Source: an uncultured Acetatifactor sp. (GTDB taxonomy: Bacteria > Bacillota > Clostridia > Lachnospirales > Lachnospiraceae). From it: a stretch of DNA of 64,000 nt. Numbering within the stretch: position 1 is the first letter of the stretch; each line of letters starts with the position of its first letter. Location: positions 1-64,000 of the forward strand of contig CANQUQ010000004.1 of assembly GCA_947627115.1 (NCBI GenBank), read 5' to 3'. Position numbers and translations under genes: made by a program. The notes beneath the pieces were generated by a model, which ran no database searches, was not told the origin of the DNA, and saw only the letters and a program-made list of their open reading frames with translations. Positions 17,100 through 24,868 of this stretch are shown here, in pieces.

Positions 17100-19592
17100 T
17101 CACGGCTCCCTGCCGAGCAGCTGTCTGACCGCCAGCACCAGGAACATAAAGTGCGAGGCACCGCCGCCGATCATATACTCGGTCTGCTGCCAGAGGAAGG
17201 GGAACTCCAGCAATTCCGGGAAATCGGGACGGATCAGGGCGGTCCCTGAGATCACGCCGCCGGGGATATAGGACCAGTCGGCCCGGTTCATGCCGTAGGC
17301 AACGGTGGCGGATACGGCGCCCACACCGGATGCGAAGGAGGCGGTGTTGGAACCCGGATGGCATCCCAGGATAAAATTCAGGGCATTGTAGAGCAGCGTG
17401 GGATCGAACAGGTCGGGGAACGCGGTATACAGGAAATAGTACTGAAAGCCCATCCGCAGAATATCCCAGCCGGCGCCCCAGATGCGCGGACGGTAGGGGA
17501 TACCGTAAGGCGTCTCGGCGCACAGCTCCCTGTAATAGCCCTGCAGGCCCTTCACGGCGCTGCGCACGGAGGAGCGGAAGTCCTCGTCGCCGACGGCCTC
17601 CGCCGCACGGCAGGCGATCCAGCCGGCCCGGAGAATGTTGTCCGAAATGTAGCCGGTCTCGGAGAGCAGGAAATCCTTGTACTTTTGCTCCCCGGTGGCC
17701 AGATACAGCTCCTCAGCGGCAAATATCCTGGGCAGTTCGGCGTCCCCGCTCCCGTCGGTAATGTCGTACAGTTCCTTGGCAATCGCCAGGGTCTCCAGGC
17801 TCAGAGGGTCGTTGAAGCCCCTCAGCGCACGCGCGGCTGCGGCAAGCTGCGCCGCCGTGGTCAGCTCGCGGGGAGGGTTGTCCTCGGTGAATACCCACCG
17901 GTCGTCCTCGTCTCCCCGGACACCGCCGGTCATGGAAGCGCTGTCGCCCAGCAGCACATACTGCCGCAGGTCATTGCATATGATGCCGCGGTAGAGTCTG
18001 CCGAGAGAGCGGTATGCGCTGACGACGGAGAGAACGCCGTGTTCAAGCTGCTGCAGGATGTCGTTCCTGCCGTCGGGCTGATGGATCTCGGTGATCCTTT
18101 TCTCCTGGTCGATGGCAGTGGCATCGTAATTGACATGAAAGGTCTCGTAGATCAGGGCGAGAAGGTATATTTCACCGGCCTGGGATTCTATCCGCAGGTC
18201 GAAATCTCCCGCGTCGTGCCAGCCGCCCACGTTAAGTCCCGGCACCGTGTCTCCGCTGCGGTATTTGGTGAGCGTGGAGGGGCCCTGGGAATAGCCGTCA
18301 ATGTGATTGTAGTTCACGGGGGCCATGCGCGCGTCGTCGTTGTGGCAGAGATCGTGCCAGACGCGGTATTTCTCGTTGACGCGCATATGGCACATCTGCA
18401 CAGGCAGGAAATATTCCAGGACAGGCTGCCATACGCCGCGGTCATAGACATCCGGGGCTATGCGGAACACGGAGGATTCGGAGGTGCCGTAGCGCAGCTT
18501 GTACAGGCCCTCCTCCCTGATATCGGAAAAATCGAACAGCAGATAAGTGTAGCGAAGGAACCGTCCCCACTCTCTGCCCCGGATCCGGATATCGCCTTCC
18601 TCGCCGTTCTCGGTGATACGGATGAGGGACGCCGTCCTGCGCTCCCCGTCCCGCCTGTCGAGCTCCACCACGGCGACCTTGGGCTGGTCGGGGTGATAGC
18701 CCACCTGGGAGGTCTGGACCACGGGAGTGTAGAGCCAATCCCTTGGCGCATTGGGCGTGATGCGCCACTGTATGGCGCCGCGGTCCGCATGGGCAGGGAT
18801 CTCGCTGCTCACCACGAACCAGCCGTTGTTGTGGTTCATGCGGCCGTCGTACAGCCGAAGAGGCGAAGTCAGGCTTTCGATCGTGAAGCGCTGATACGGA
18901 TCGTCGGGGCGAACGGTAAAACGCCTGCCGGCTGCATAGGGCTCGGCGATCACGTCGTCCGCAATGATCGGGCTGTAGCCGCGATTGTCGCCGGCCAGCC
19001 GTCTGCGGTCCGTGCCGTTGGGCTCTTCGGGCAGATTGCCGGTGTGCAGGTAATTGGTGGGGCGTGACACGGTGGGGCCGTTGGGCTGGGGCGGAAAGAT
19101 CCCCTGCCTGTCGTCCATGATCCAGGGCTTGCCGAACAATGCGCCGGGGAACAGCTCCAGATTGAAGCAGAGCCTGCCCACATATTCTTCGGGGACAGGC
19201 CGATCCAGATCCACCGTGACCAGCACAGATGCCCCCTGGGCCCTGACCGTGACCGAATACTCGAACCGGTAGTCCGGGTAGATCCTGGGGTTAAAGCCCT
19301 TCAGATGATTGTCGAGATCGGGGTAGCAGAGCCGTGCGGATATGACGCCTGTTCCTTCCTCCACCGTTCTTTTGAGCTGCTTCGGAACGGGCTGCCACTG
19401 TCCGGGAGTGGGCTCAAAGCGCACGTCGCCGTTGGCGGCCGCCCTTCTGCCGTGCATAAGGATGCTCACGCCGGACTGATGACCGGAGGGATAGATGTCG
19501 TCAAAGGCCGTAATATCCACACCGTTATTCCGAAAATATCCGGCGGAATCCAAAATAAAACCGTCACTCTGTACATTGCGATCCTCTGGCAT
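17100..19592 (-). CDS. Glycoside hydrolase family 9 protein, no signal peptide
   Basis: An 830-residue GH9 (cellulase E family) enzyme. Residues 1-300 form a beta-rich N-terminal region; an Ig-like GH9 N-domain follows (SQVGYHPDQPKVAVVE, about 310-400); then the (alpha/alpha)6 catalytic domain with D460 and D463 in GGWHDAGDFD, expected to activate water, and the acid E805 in QQTEYMIGG. No signal peptide or anchor is visible at the N-terminus (MPEDRNVQSDGFIL), so it should act in the cytoplasm, probably on imported oligosaccharides. The family includes endoglucanases, cellobiosidases and exo-glucosaminidases; the substrate is unknown. A strong ribosome site (GGGAAGGAG) precedes the ATG. Confidence 0.88.
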   Translation of the reverse strand: MPEDRNVQSDGFILDSAGYFRNNGVDITAFDDIYPSGHQSGVSILMHGRRAAANGDVRFEPTPGQWQPVPKQLKRTVEEGTGVISARLCYPDLDNHLKGFNPRIYPDYRFEYSVTVRAQGASVLVTVDLDRPVPEEYVGRLCFNLELFPGALFGKPWIMDDRQGIFPPQPNGPTVSRPTNYLHTGNLPEEPNGTDRRRLAGDNRGYSPIIADDVIAEPYAAGRRFTVRPDDPYQRFTIESLTSPLRLYDGRMNHNNGWFVVSSEIPAHADRGAIQWRITPNAPRDWLYTPVVQTSQVGYHPDQPKVAVVELDRRDGERRTASLIRITENGEEGDIRIRGREWGRFLRYTYLLFDFSDIREEGLYKLRYGTSESSVFRIAPDVYDRGVWQPVLEYFLPVQMCHMRVNEKYRVWHDLCHNDDARMAPVNYNHIDGYSQGPSTLTKYRSGDTVPGLNVGGWHDAGDFDLRIESQAGEIYLLALIYETFHVNYDATAIDQEKRITEIHQPDGRNDILQQLEHGVLSVVSAYRSLGRLYRGIICNDLRQYVLLGDSASMTGGVRGDEDDRWVFTEDNPPRELTTAAQLAAAARALRGFNDPLSLETLAIAKELYDITDGSGDAELPRIFAAEELYLATGEQKYKDFLLSETGYISDNILRAGWIACRAAEAVGDEDFRSSVRSAVKGLQGYYRELCAETPYGIPYRPRIWGAGWDILRMGFQYYFLYTAFPDLFDPTLLYNALNFILGCHPGSNTASFASGVGAVSATVAYGMNRADWSYIPGGVISGTALIRPDFPELLEFPFLWQQTEYMIGGGASHFMFLVLAVRQLLGREP

Positions 19593-19639
19593 GATCTCCT
19601 TCCCTCCTGCCGGTATCCGGCCCCTGCCTATTTAATGCA

Positions 19640-19667
19640 AATATAGCATACGGAGAAAAAAAGTCAA
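19640..19667 (-). promoter_or_regulatory. Promoter of the GH9 gene
   Basis: On the minus strand TTGACT (19667-19662) and TATATT (19645-19640) are 16 bases apart, about 50 bases before the start codon. Confidence 0.65.
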
Positions 19668-19681
19668 TTGCCAGTTTTTTG

Positions 19682-19710
19682 GTTACAAAACGGAATTCTT
19701 ATGTTATAAT
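19682..19710 (+). promoter_or_regulatory. Promoter of the DUF2953/GerW operon
   Basis: GTTACA (19682-19687) and TATAAT (19705-19710) with a 17-base spacer and an extended -10 TG at 19702-19703. It is divergent from the GH9 promoter. Transcription would start near 19716-19718, inside the first copy of a leader repeat. Confidence 0.75.
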
Positions 19711-19791
19711 GCTGACACAGGAGGACATTGTGTCAGCTTTTGATTCCATGTGCGCGGAGCGCACGGGATTGTGTAATGCTGACACAGGAGG
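19708..19791 (+). promoter_or_regulatory. Leader with duplicated ribosome site and alternative pairing
   Basis: A 17-base sequence (AATGCTGACACAGGAGG) occurs at 19708-19724 and 19775-19791; the second supplies the ribosome site of the gene at 19797. TGTGTCAGC (19729-19737) is the exact complement of GCTGACACA in both copies (19711-19719 and 19778-19786), so two mutually exclusive pairings exist. A second hairpin GTGCGC-GGA-GCGCAC (19750-19764) lies between. The first dyad spans the predicted transcription start and may instead be a DNA operator. Confidence 0.6.
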
Positions 19792-19796
19792 TTGCC

Positions 19797-20120
19797 ATGG
19801 CAAGTGCGGTCACCTATCGCCCGGAGCTGTATCTTGGGGATAGCATCAACGGGAAAAAACTGGATAAGATCATGAAAAAGCTGGAGAAGAGGCCGCTCCT
19901 GTCAGGTGTCTTTCTGATCGCGATATCACACAGTGCCTCAGATCAGCTGGATATCTTGGATGCAAGACAGCTGGCGCAGAGCTATTACAAAAAATATCCC
20001 CTTTATGTGGTGGGAATCGCGGCGGACCGCGAGGAGGCCCTGAAGCTGGTGGAGCGGCTCGTACAGGAGTGTCTGGAGGCCAGAGGCGACTGTGCGCTGA
20101 AGGAGTATTTGTTATGTTAG
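19797..20120 (+). CDS. Conserved small protein of unknown function
   Basis: A 107-residue soluble protein, not recognised. It has mixed alpha/beta character with a central hydrophobic strand (LLSGVFLIAIS) and LDARQLAQSYYKKYPLYVVGIAADREEALKLVERLVQ, which suggests a small alpha/beta fold. There is no signal peptide or membrane helix. The ATG with CAGGAGG is preferred over an in-frame TTG at 19728. It overlaps the DUF2953 gene by seven bases and is followed by GerW, so a role around sporulation or the spore envelope is possible but not shown. Confidence 0.7.
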   Translation: MASAVTYRPELYLGDSINGKKLDKIMKKLEKRPLLSGVFLIAISHSASDQLDILDARQLAQSYYKKYPLYVVGIAADREEALKLVERLVQECLEARGDCALKEYLLC

Positions 20121-20971
20121 ATGTGATTTTACAGATATTGTCCGTGCTGGGCATCCTGCTCCTGGTGCTTTTGGGACTGCTGCTGACAGTGCTCCTGCTG
20201 GTCCTTTTCTTTCCGGTCACCTATCGGGCGGAGGCCAGAAGGACGCCGGAGGAAACGCGGGCCTCGGCGAGAGCCAAATGGTTGTTCGGCCTCTTGCGCG
20301 CGCGGTATGCCTACCCGGAGCCGGGGAAATTGACGGTGAGACTTCTCTGGTTCAGGCTGTATGAGACGGGGGCGGACGACGCAGAGACTTCCGCCGGGGA
20401 GACACCGCCCGGACCGCCGCCGGAGCAGGAGAGCATCCGGCCGGAGGCCCAAGGGGAAGACCGGGGAAGAGAGGAAGAGCCGAAGGCCCAGGAGCAAAAG
20501 AGCGATGCGCCGTCCCGGAAATCCAAAAAAATTACAAATATAAAGTACACAATCGCCGGTATATATGATAAAATAAAACAAATTTGGAAAAATATATCCT
20601 ATTATGCAGAGCTCTTTCGGGAGGAAGACACAAGACTTCTGCTTTCTCACGCAAGGCGCAGATTATGGAAGATACTGAAGAGCATCCGGCCGAGAAGGCT
20701 GAAGGCCGACATCCTGTTCGGCACGGGAGCGCCGGATACAACGGGCTATCTGTTCGGTGCCTACGGGGCGATTTCACCGGTGCTCGGCCCCGGCGTCATG
20801 GTGACGCCGGATTTCGAGAGGGCGGTGCTTCAGGGCGAGCTGGAGGCCGCAGGTCACGTCACCGTTGCGGTCATCCTGTGGCAGCTGCTCAGAGTGGCCC
20901 TGGATAAAAGGCTCTGGCAGCTGGTGGACAGGCTGAAGGGAAAGGACGCCGCAGGAAAAAAGAAAAGATAG
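20114..20971 (+). CDS. DUF2953 domain protein
   Basis: A 285-residue protein with one strongly hydrophobic N-terminal helix (about 5-35), a charged, Pro/Glu-rich linker (about 95-145) and a C-terminal DUF2953-type region (RLLLSHARRRLWKILKSIRPRRLKADILFGTGAPDTTGYLFGAY, in pieces LKADILFGTG and DTTGYLFGAYG). The same family precedes gerW (ytfJ) in Bacillus subtilis (ytfI), which supports the assignment and a sporulation context. The start ATG lies within the last codons of the preceding gene. Confidence 0.8.
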   Translation: MLDVILQILSVLGILLLVLLGLLLTVLLLVLFFPVTYRAEARRTPEETRASARAKWLFGLLRARYAYPEPGKLTVRLLWFRLYETGADDAETSAGETPPGPPPEQESIRPEAQGEDRGREEEPKAQEQKSDAPSRKSKKITNIKYTIAGIYDKIKQIWKNISYYAELFREEDTRLLLSHARRRLWKILKSIRPRRLKADILFGTGAPDTTGYLFGAYGAISPVLGPGVMVTPDFERAVLQGELEAAGHVTVAVILWQLLRVALDKRLWQLVDRLKGKDAAGKKKR

Positions 20972-21013
20972 CTCAGATCGGTTGTGCGCGGCAGCGCGGA
21001 AATGGAGGAAAAA

Positions 21014-21424
21014 ATGGCAGATAAGGAAAATCAGTTTCAGGGCGTGGTCGAGTCGTTGCTTCGGGGGATGGATACCGTACTCTCCACCAAGACCGTGGTG
21101 GGAGAGGCCACCCAGGTGGGAGATACCATCATTCTGCCGCTTGTGGATGTAAGCTTCGGCGTGGGAGCGGGAGCGGGAGCCAACGGTGAAAAGCATTCGT
21201 CGTCCGGCGCCGGCGGACTGGGCGGAAAGATGACTCCCAGTGCCGTGATCGTCATCAAGGACGGCTCCACCAAGCTTGTGAATATCAAGAACCAGGATGC
21301 CGTGACGAAGGTGCTGGATATGATCCCCGATCTGGTGGACAGGTTCTCAAAGCCTAAGACCGAGGAGATGACCGACGCCGAAGTGGTGGACATTGCGTTT
21401 CCCGACAAGACGCAGGATCAGTAA
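21014..21424 (+). CDS. gerW: GerW family sporulation protein (YtfJ)
   Basis: A 136-residue GerW/YtfJ protein. The family core is present: VVGEATQVGDTIILPLVDVSFG, the glycine-rich GAGGLGGKMTPSAVIVI and DLVDRF. In Bacillus GerW is made in the forespore and is needed for normal germination. GGAGG lies five bases before the ATG. It follows DUF2953 as in Bacillus ytfI-ytfJ. Confidence 0.9.
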   Translation: MADKENQFQGVVESLLRGMDTVLSTKTVVGEATQVGDTIILPLVDVSFGVGAGAGANGEKHSSSGAGGLGGKMTPSAVIVIKDGSTKLVNIKNQDAVTKVLDMIPDLVDRFSKPKTEEMTDAEVVDIAFPDKTQDQ

Positions 21425-21487
21425 GACGGAATCAAAAAATTGCGGCGGCGCATATATATAAGAGTAAGATAGGACTTTTAGGGTGCC

Positions 21488-21628
21488 ATGAAGAAGATAA
21501 TAGGACTCATCGCCTTTTTTATCGCTGTCGGCATGCTGATCATGCTGCTCATCCACAATCGTCTGGTCGGTCTCATTATCATTGCGCTGCTATTGTTTTT
21601 AGGCTACAACTGCTTCTGCAGCGGCTGA
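21488..21628 (+). CDS. 46-residue membrane protein
   Basis: A short ORF beginning MKKIIGLIAFFIAVGM with two adjacent hydrophobic stretches (about 4-21 and 26-42), a short polar turn (HNRLVG) and a cysteine-containing end (GYNCFCSG). It fills the gap between gerW and the J-domain gene and is in the same orientation. The ribosome site (AGGGTG) is modest. Small two-helix proteins of this type occur next to sporulation genes in clostridia, but the function is unknown. Confidence 0.6.
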   Translation: MKKIIGLIAFFIAVGMLIMLLIHNRLVGLIIIALLLFLGYNCFCSG

Positions 21629-21650
21629 TATGTTTTAAGGGTTGATATCA

Positions 21651-22175
21651 ATGATTGATTGGGACGAGATAAGCAGGGCTGAGGATATGGACGAACTCAA
21701 GGAGGCGAAGCTGTGGCTCTTTCAGGAGAACATTCGCCTGGAGAATGCCCGGCGGGAACTGAATGCCTCCCAGGAGAGGTTCCTGAGCGAGCGGGTGCAG
21801 CTTCGAAAGGAGCTGGACGAGCTGAACCGCCGCACCGTGATGGAGCGGAAGCGCCTGAGAGAAGAGAACCTGTTCTTCGAGAAGAAGATGGCCATCCTCC
21901 AGGACGGCTTCCGTCAGCTCGACGAGGACAGAAGGGCGTTCGAGAATCAGAGAAGGGCGCTGGAGGAGAGGAAGAGCCGCCGGGAGGAGACGGGCAATCC
22001 CCTGCTGGAGGATTCCGTCAGACTGTTGTTCCGGGGGACGAACAACCCCCTTGCCCTGCGGAAGAGGTACAGGGACCTTGTGAAGATATTTCACCCGGAC
22101 AACCTCTTCGGAGATGAGGAGCTTGCCCAGATCATCAACCGGGAGTATCTGAGAAGAAGGAACAGAGAGGATTAA
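21651..22175 (+). CDS. Coiled-coil protein with C-terminal J-domain
   Basis: A 174-residue protein. Residues about 10-115 are almost all charged or Leu, giving a long coiled coil (KLWLFQENIRLENARRELN... EKKMAILQDGFRQLDEDR). The C-terminus contains the J-domain core RKRYRDLVKIFHPDNLFG with H148-P149-D150, the motif that stimulates DnaK/Hsp70 ATPase. Helix I of a canonical J-domain is short or replaced by RLLFRGTNNPLA. It has no Gly/Phe or zinc regions, so it may recruit DnaK to a coiled-coil partner. AAGGG lies nine bases before the ATG. Confidence 0.75.
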   Translation: MIDWDEISRAEDMDELKEAKLWLFQENIRLENARRELNASQERFLSERVQLRKELDELNRRTVMERKRLREENLFFEKKMAILQDGFRQLDEDRRAFENQRRALEERKSRREETGNPLLEDSVRLLFRGTNNPLALRKRYRDLVKIFHPDNLFGDEELAQIINREYLRRRNRED

Positions 22176-22177
22176 AA

Positions 22178-22203
22178 AAAGAGTAGGTCATCCTACTCTT
22201 TCT
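22178..22203. terminator. Bidirectional terminator between convergent genes
   Basis: AAAGAGTAGG (22178-22187) pairs with CCTACTCTTT (22192-22201) over TCAT. A-rich sequence on the left and T-rich on the right let it work for both the plus-strand J-domain operon and the minus-strand rpmB. Confidence 0.9.
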
Positions 22204-22233
22204 TAATTCCAGGTATTCATCTCCGCGAAAGAC

Positions 22234-22419
22234 TTATGCGCGCTCGACCCTGCCGGACTTCAGACAACTGGTGCACACATGCATCCTCTTGGAAGCGCCG
22301 TTCACCTTGCACTTAACATTTTTTATGTTAGAGTTCCAGATTGCATTGCTTCTTCTATGAGAATGGCTCACATTGTTCCCGAAATGAACGCTCTTGCCGC
22401 AAATATCACACTTAGCCAT
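22234..22419 (-). CDS. rpmB: 50S ribosomal protein L28
   Basis: A 61-residue zinc-ribbon form of L28: C4-D-I-C7 and C49-T-S-C52 frame the zinc site, with the typical NNVSHSHRRS segment. It belongs to the large ribosomal subunit. The start is the ATG preceded by AAGGAGGTGTCAAG; the longer reading frame upstream has no support. rpmB opposite the Asp23-like/FakA genes is the common Firmicutes arrangement. Confidence 0.96.
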   Translation of the reverse strand: MAKCDICGKSVHFGNNVSHSHRRSNAIWNSNIKNVKCKVNGASKRMHVCTSCLKSGRVERA

Positions 22420-22483
22420 CTTGACACCTCCTTGACATCTCCATTTTCGCCATACATCGGGCTGAAATGCCCGCAACATTGAT

Positions 22484-22512
22484 ATACTACCAGAAATATA
22501 CAGAAAAAGCAA
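22484..22512 (-). promoter_or_regulatory. Promoter of rpmB
   Basis: On the minus strand TTGCTT (22512-22507) and TAGTAT (22489-22484) with 17 bases between. The leader before rpmB contains a hairpin CGGGC-N6-GCCCG around 22457-22473. Between this promoter and the plus-strand genes, 22518-22547 has two copies of an A-tract/T-tract unit (AAAAAAACTTTTTTC), likely curved DNA. Confidence 0.65.
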
Positions 22513-22678
22513 GTAGAAAAAAACTTTTTTCCAAAAAAACTTTTTTCGCTTTTTATATTTCCTTTTTTGGGGAAAGATGGTAAGATATAGGATAAAGTTC
22601 AGTCTTTGGCTTGCGCGGACAGTCGGCCGGAAGGGTCCGGCGGCGGACTGTGATCAGATAGGGAAAGGAAAAAACAGT

Positions 22679-23038
22679 ATGAAAGGTTCTTCTATGAATA
22701 CCCACATGGGAAATATTATCATTGACAATGAAGTGATAGCCCAATATGCAGGCAGCGTTGCCGTGGAGTGCTTCGGTATTGTCGGAATGGCCGGCGTCAA
22801 TGTGCGGGACGGCCTTGTGCGGCTGCTGAAAAAGGACAGTATTACCAGAGGAATCAGTGTCAGTCTGAACAACAATAAGCTCGTCCTGGATTTTCATGTC
22901 ATCGTTGCGTACGGTGTCAGCATCCTGGCAGTGGCCGACAACCTGATCAGCAACGTAAAGTACAAGGTGGAAGAGTTTACCGGCATAGAAATTAAAAAGA
23001 TCAACATCTACGTAGATGGTGTCAGAGTGATTGATTAA
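22679..23038 (+). CDS. Asp23/Gls24 family envelope stress protein (YloU-like)
   Basis: A 119-residue Asp23/Gls24 protein with the family pattern GNIIIDNEVIAQYAGSVAVECFGIVGM and the C-terminal VKYKVEEFTGIEIKKINIYVDGVRV. In Bacillus yloU stands before yloV (fakA), exactly as here (12 bases). The exact role is unknown; the family is linked to cell envelope homeostasis. ATG 22679 follows AAAGGA; ATG 22694 is an alternative five codons later. Confidence 0.9.
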   Translation: MKGSSMNTHMGNIIIDNEVIAQYAGSVAVECFGIVGMAGVNVRDGLVRLLKKDSITRGISVSLNNNKLVLDFHVIVAYGVSILAVADNLISNVKYKVEEFTGIEIKKINIYVDGVRVID

Positions 23039-23050
23039 GGAGGACTGATC

Positions 23051-24715
23051 GTGGGATTACAACAAATCGACGCTAAGATGCTTTCTGCCATGTTCTTAGC
23101 CGGTGCAAAGAATCTTGAAAATAAAAAAGAGTGGATCAATGAATTGAATGTTTTCCCGGTCCCGGACGGCGATACCGGCACCAACATGACCATGACGATC
23201 ATGTCGGCGGCAAGGGAGGTGACGGCTCTTGGGGAGAATCCGAGCATGGAGGCTGTGTGCAAGGCGATCTCCGGGGGCTCGCTGAGAGGGGCCAGAGGAA
23301 ATTCCGGCGTGATCCTCTCCCAGATCTTCCGGGGCTTCACCAAGCGGGTCAAGAGCGAGACCGCGATCACCGTGCCGGTGCTGGCGGAAGCCTTTGAGAA
23401 AGCGGTGGAGACAGCCTACAAGGCCGTCATGAAGCCCAAGGAGGGGACGATCCTCACCGTTGCGAGAGGAGTCGCCGAAAAGGGGCGCGAGCTGGTGGAC
23501 GACGGCGTGGACGATATGGACACCTATTTCGGAACGGTCATCGAGCATGCAAAATATGTGCTGAGCCAGACCCCGGAGATGCTGCCGGTGCTGAAGCAGG
23601 CGGGCGTAGTGGACTCCGGCGGCCAGGGATTTGTAGAGGTGCTGGTGGGCTTTTATGACGCTTACCAGGGAAAGGAAATTGATTTCAGCGTGCCTGTCGG
23701 TCAGGAGCAGACCGTCAGCCGCAAAAGTTCGATGGATGCACAGGCAGATATGGAGATCAAATTCGGTTACTGCACGGAATTTATCATTATGTTGAACAGG
23801 CCCTTCAATATCAAGCAGGAGATGGATTTCAAGGCATATCTGGAATCCATCGGCGATTCCATTGTATGCGTGGCCGACGAGGACGTGGTCAAGGTACACG
23901 TACATACCAATGACCCCGGTCTGGCTATCCAGAAGGCGCTGAAGTACGGCTCGCTCTCCAACATGAAAATTGACAATATGCGTCTGGAGCATCAGGAAAA
24001 GCTGTTCAAGATGTCTCAGACGGAGGCGCCTCAGTCCGTGAAGACCGAGCCGCCCAAGGATTTCGGTTTTATCGCCGTGTCGGCGGGGGACGGCCTGAGC
24101 GAGATCTTCAGGAGCCTGGGCGTGGACTATATCATCGAGGGCGGTCAGACCATGAATCCCAGCACCGCGGATATTCTCGATGCGGTGGAAAAGGTGAACG
24201 CCAGGACGGTCTTTATCCTGCCGAACAATAAGAACATTATCCTGGCTGCAAATCAGGCCTCCGAGCTGATGACGGAGAAGGACCTGCTGGTGGTTCCCAC
24301 CAAGACCATTCCGCAGGGGATCACCGCGGTGATCAATTTTGTGCCCGAACTGTCTGCGGACGAGAACGAGGCGGCGATGCTCCGGGAGATCGGAACGGTC
24401 AGCTCCGGAGAGGTGACATATGCCATCCGGGACACCGTTATCGACGACAAGGAGATCAAAAAAGACGACTATATGGGCATTGGTGACAAAGGCCTGCATG
24501 CGGTGGGACCGGAGCTGGAGCAGGTGGCCGGGGAGACCATAGCCGGCATGATGACCGACGATGCCGAGCTGATCAGCATCTACTACGGGGCGGATGTCAA
24601 GCAGGAGGACGCGGAGGCCTTCGGGGCAGAGATCGCAGAGAGATATCCCGGCTGTGACGTGGAGCTGCAGTACGGTGGCCAGCCGATCTATTATTATATC
24701 ATGTCGGTGGAGTAG
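23051..24715 (+). CDS. fakA: Fatty acid kinase ATP-binding subunit (DAK/DhaL domain, YloV-like)
   Basis: A 554-residue protein with an N-terminal DhaL domain (about 8-200) whose Mg-ATP loop is PVPDGDTGTNM with D39, D41 and N45, a middle domain, and a C-terminal domain related to DegV/DhaK folds. FakA phosphorylates fatty acids presented by FakB (DegV-type) carriers so host or recycled fatty acids enter phospholipids. A DegV-family carrier candidate is encoded 2.2 kb downstream. The start is GTG with AAGGAGG upstream. Length is normal for YloV. Confidence 0.9.
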   Translation: MGLQQIDAKMLSAMFLAGAKNLENKKEWINELNVFPVPDGDTGTNMTMTIMSAAREVTALGENPSMEAVCKAISGGSLRGARGNSGVILSQIFRGFTKRVKSETAITVPVLAEAFEKAVETAYKAVMKPKEGTILTVARGVAEKGRELVDDGVDDMDTYFGTVIEHAKYVLSQTPEMLPVLKQAGVVDSGGQGFVEVLVGFYDAYQGKEIDFSVPVGQEQTVSRKSSMDAQADMEIKFGYCTEFIIMLNRPFNIKQEMDFKAYLESIGDSIVCVADEDVVKVHVHTNDPGLAIQKALKYGSLSNMKIDNMRLEHQEKLFKMSQTEAPQSVKTEPPKDFGFIAVSAGDGLSEIFRSLGVDYIIEGGQTMNPSTADILDAVEKVNARTVFILPNNKNIILAANQASELMTEKDLLVVPTKTIPQGITAVINFVPELSADENEAAMLREIGTVSSGEVTYAIRDTVIDDKEIKKDDYMGIGDKGLHAVGPELEQVAGETIAGMMTDDAELISIYYGADVKQEDAEAFGAEIAERYPGCDVELQYGGQPIYYYIMSVE

Positions 24716-24739
24716 ACCTATCCTTCCGTTATGCGGAAC

Positions 24740-24748
24740 TGCTATAAT
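24740..24748 (+). promoter_or_regulatory. Extended -10 promoter candidate upstream of recG
   Basis: TGCTATAAT is a perfect extended -10, about 120 bases before recG; the -35 is poor, as is allowed for this class. Confidence 0.5.
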
Positions 24749-24820
24749 GAAATGCAAGACAGACATTATGCGCATCATGACCAGAATAAGGGCGGATTGC
24801 CACTGCATTCCGGGCCCGTT

Positions 24821-24849
24821 TTGGCTGTGATGCGCATTTGCTGTAGAAT
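24821..24849 (+). promoter_or_regulatory. Second promoter candidate for recG
   Basis: TTGGCT (24821-24826) and TAGAAT (24844-24849) with a 17-base spacer, 20 bases before the recG start. Confidence 0.55.
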
Positions 24850-24868
24850 GTGGACAGAGGTAGACCCT

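Noticed and set aside
24768..24837. Two ATGCGCAT palindromes before recG as an operator
   Set aside because: Eight-base palindromes 62 bases apart are too short to support without other examples.
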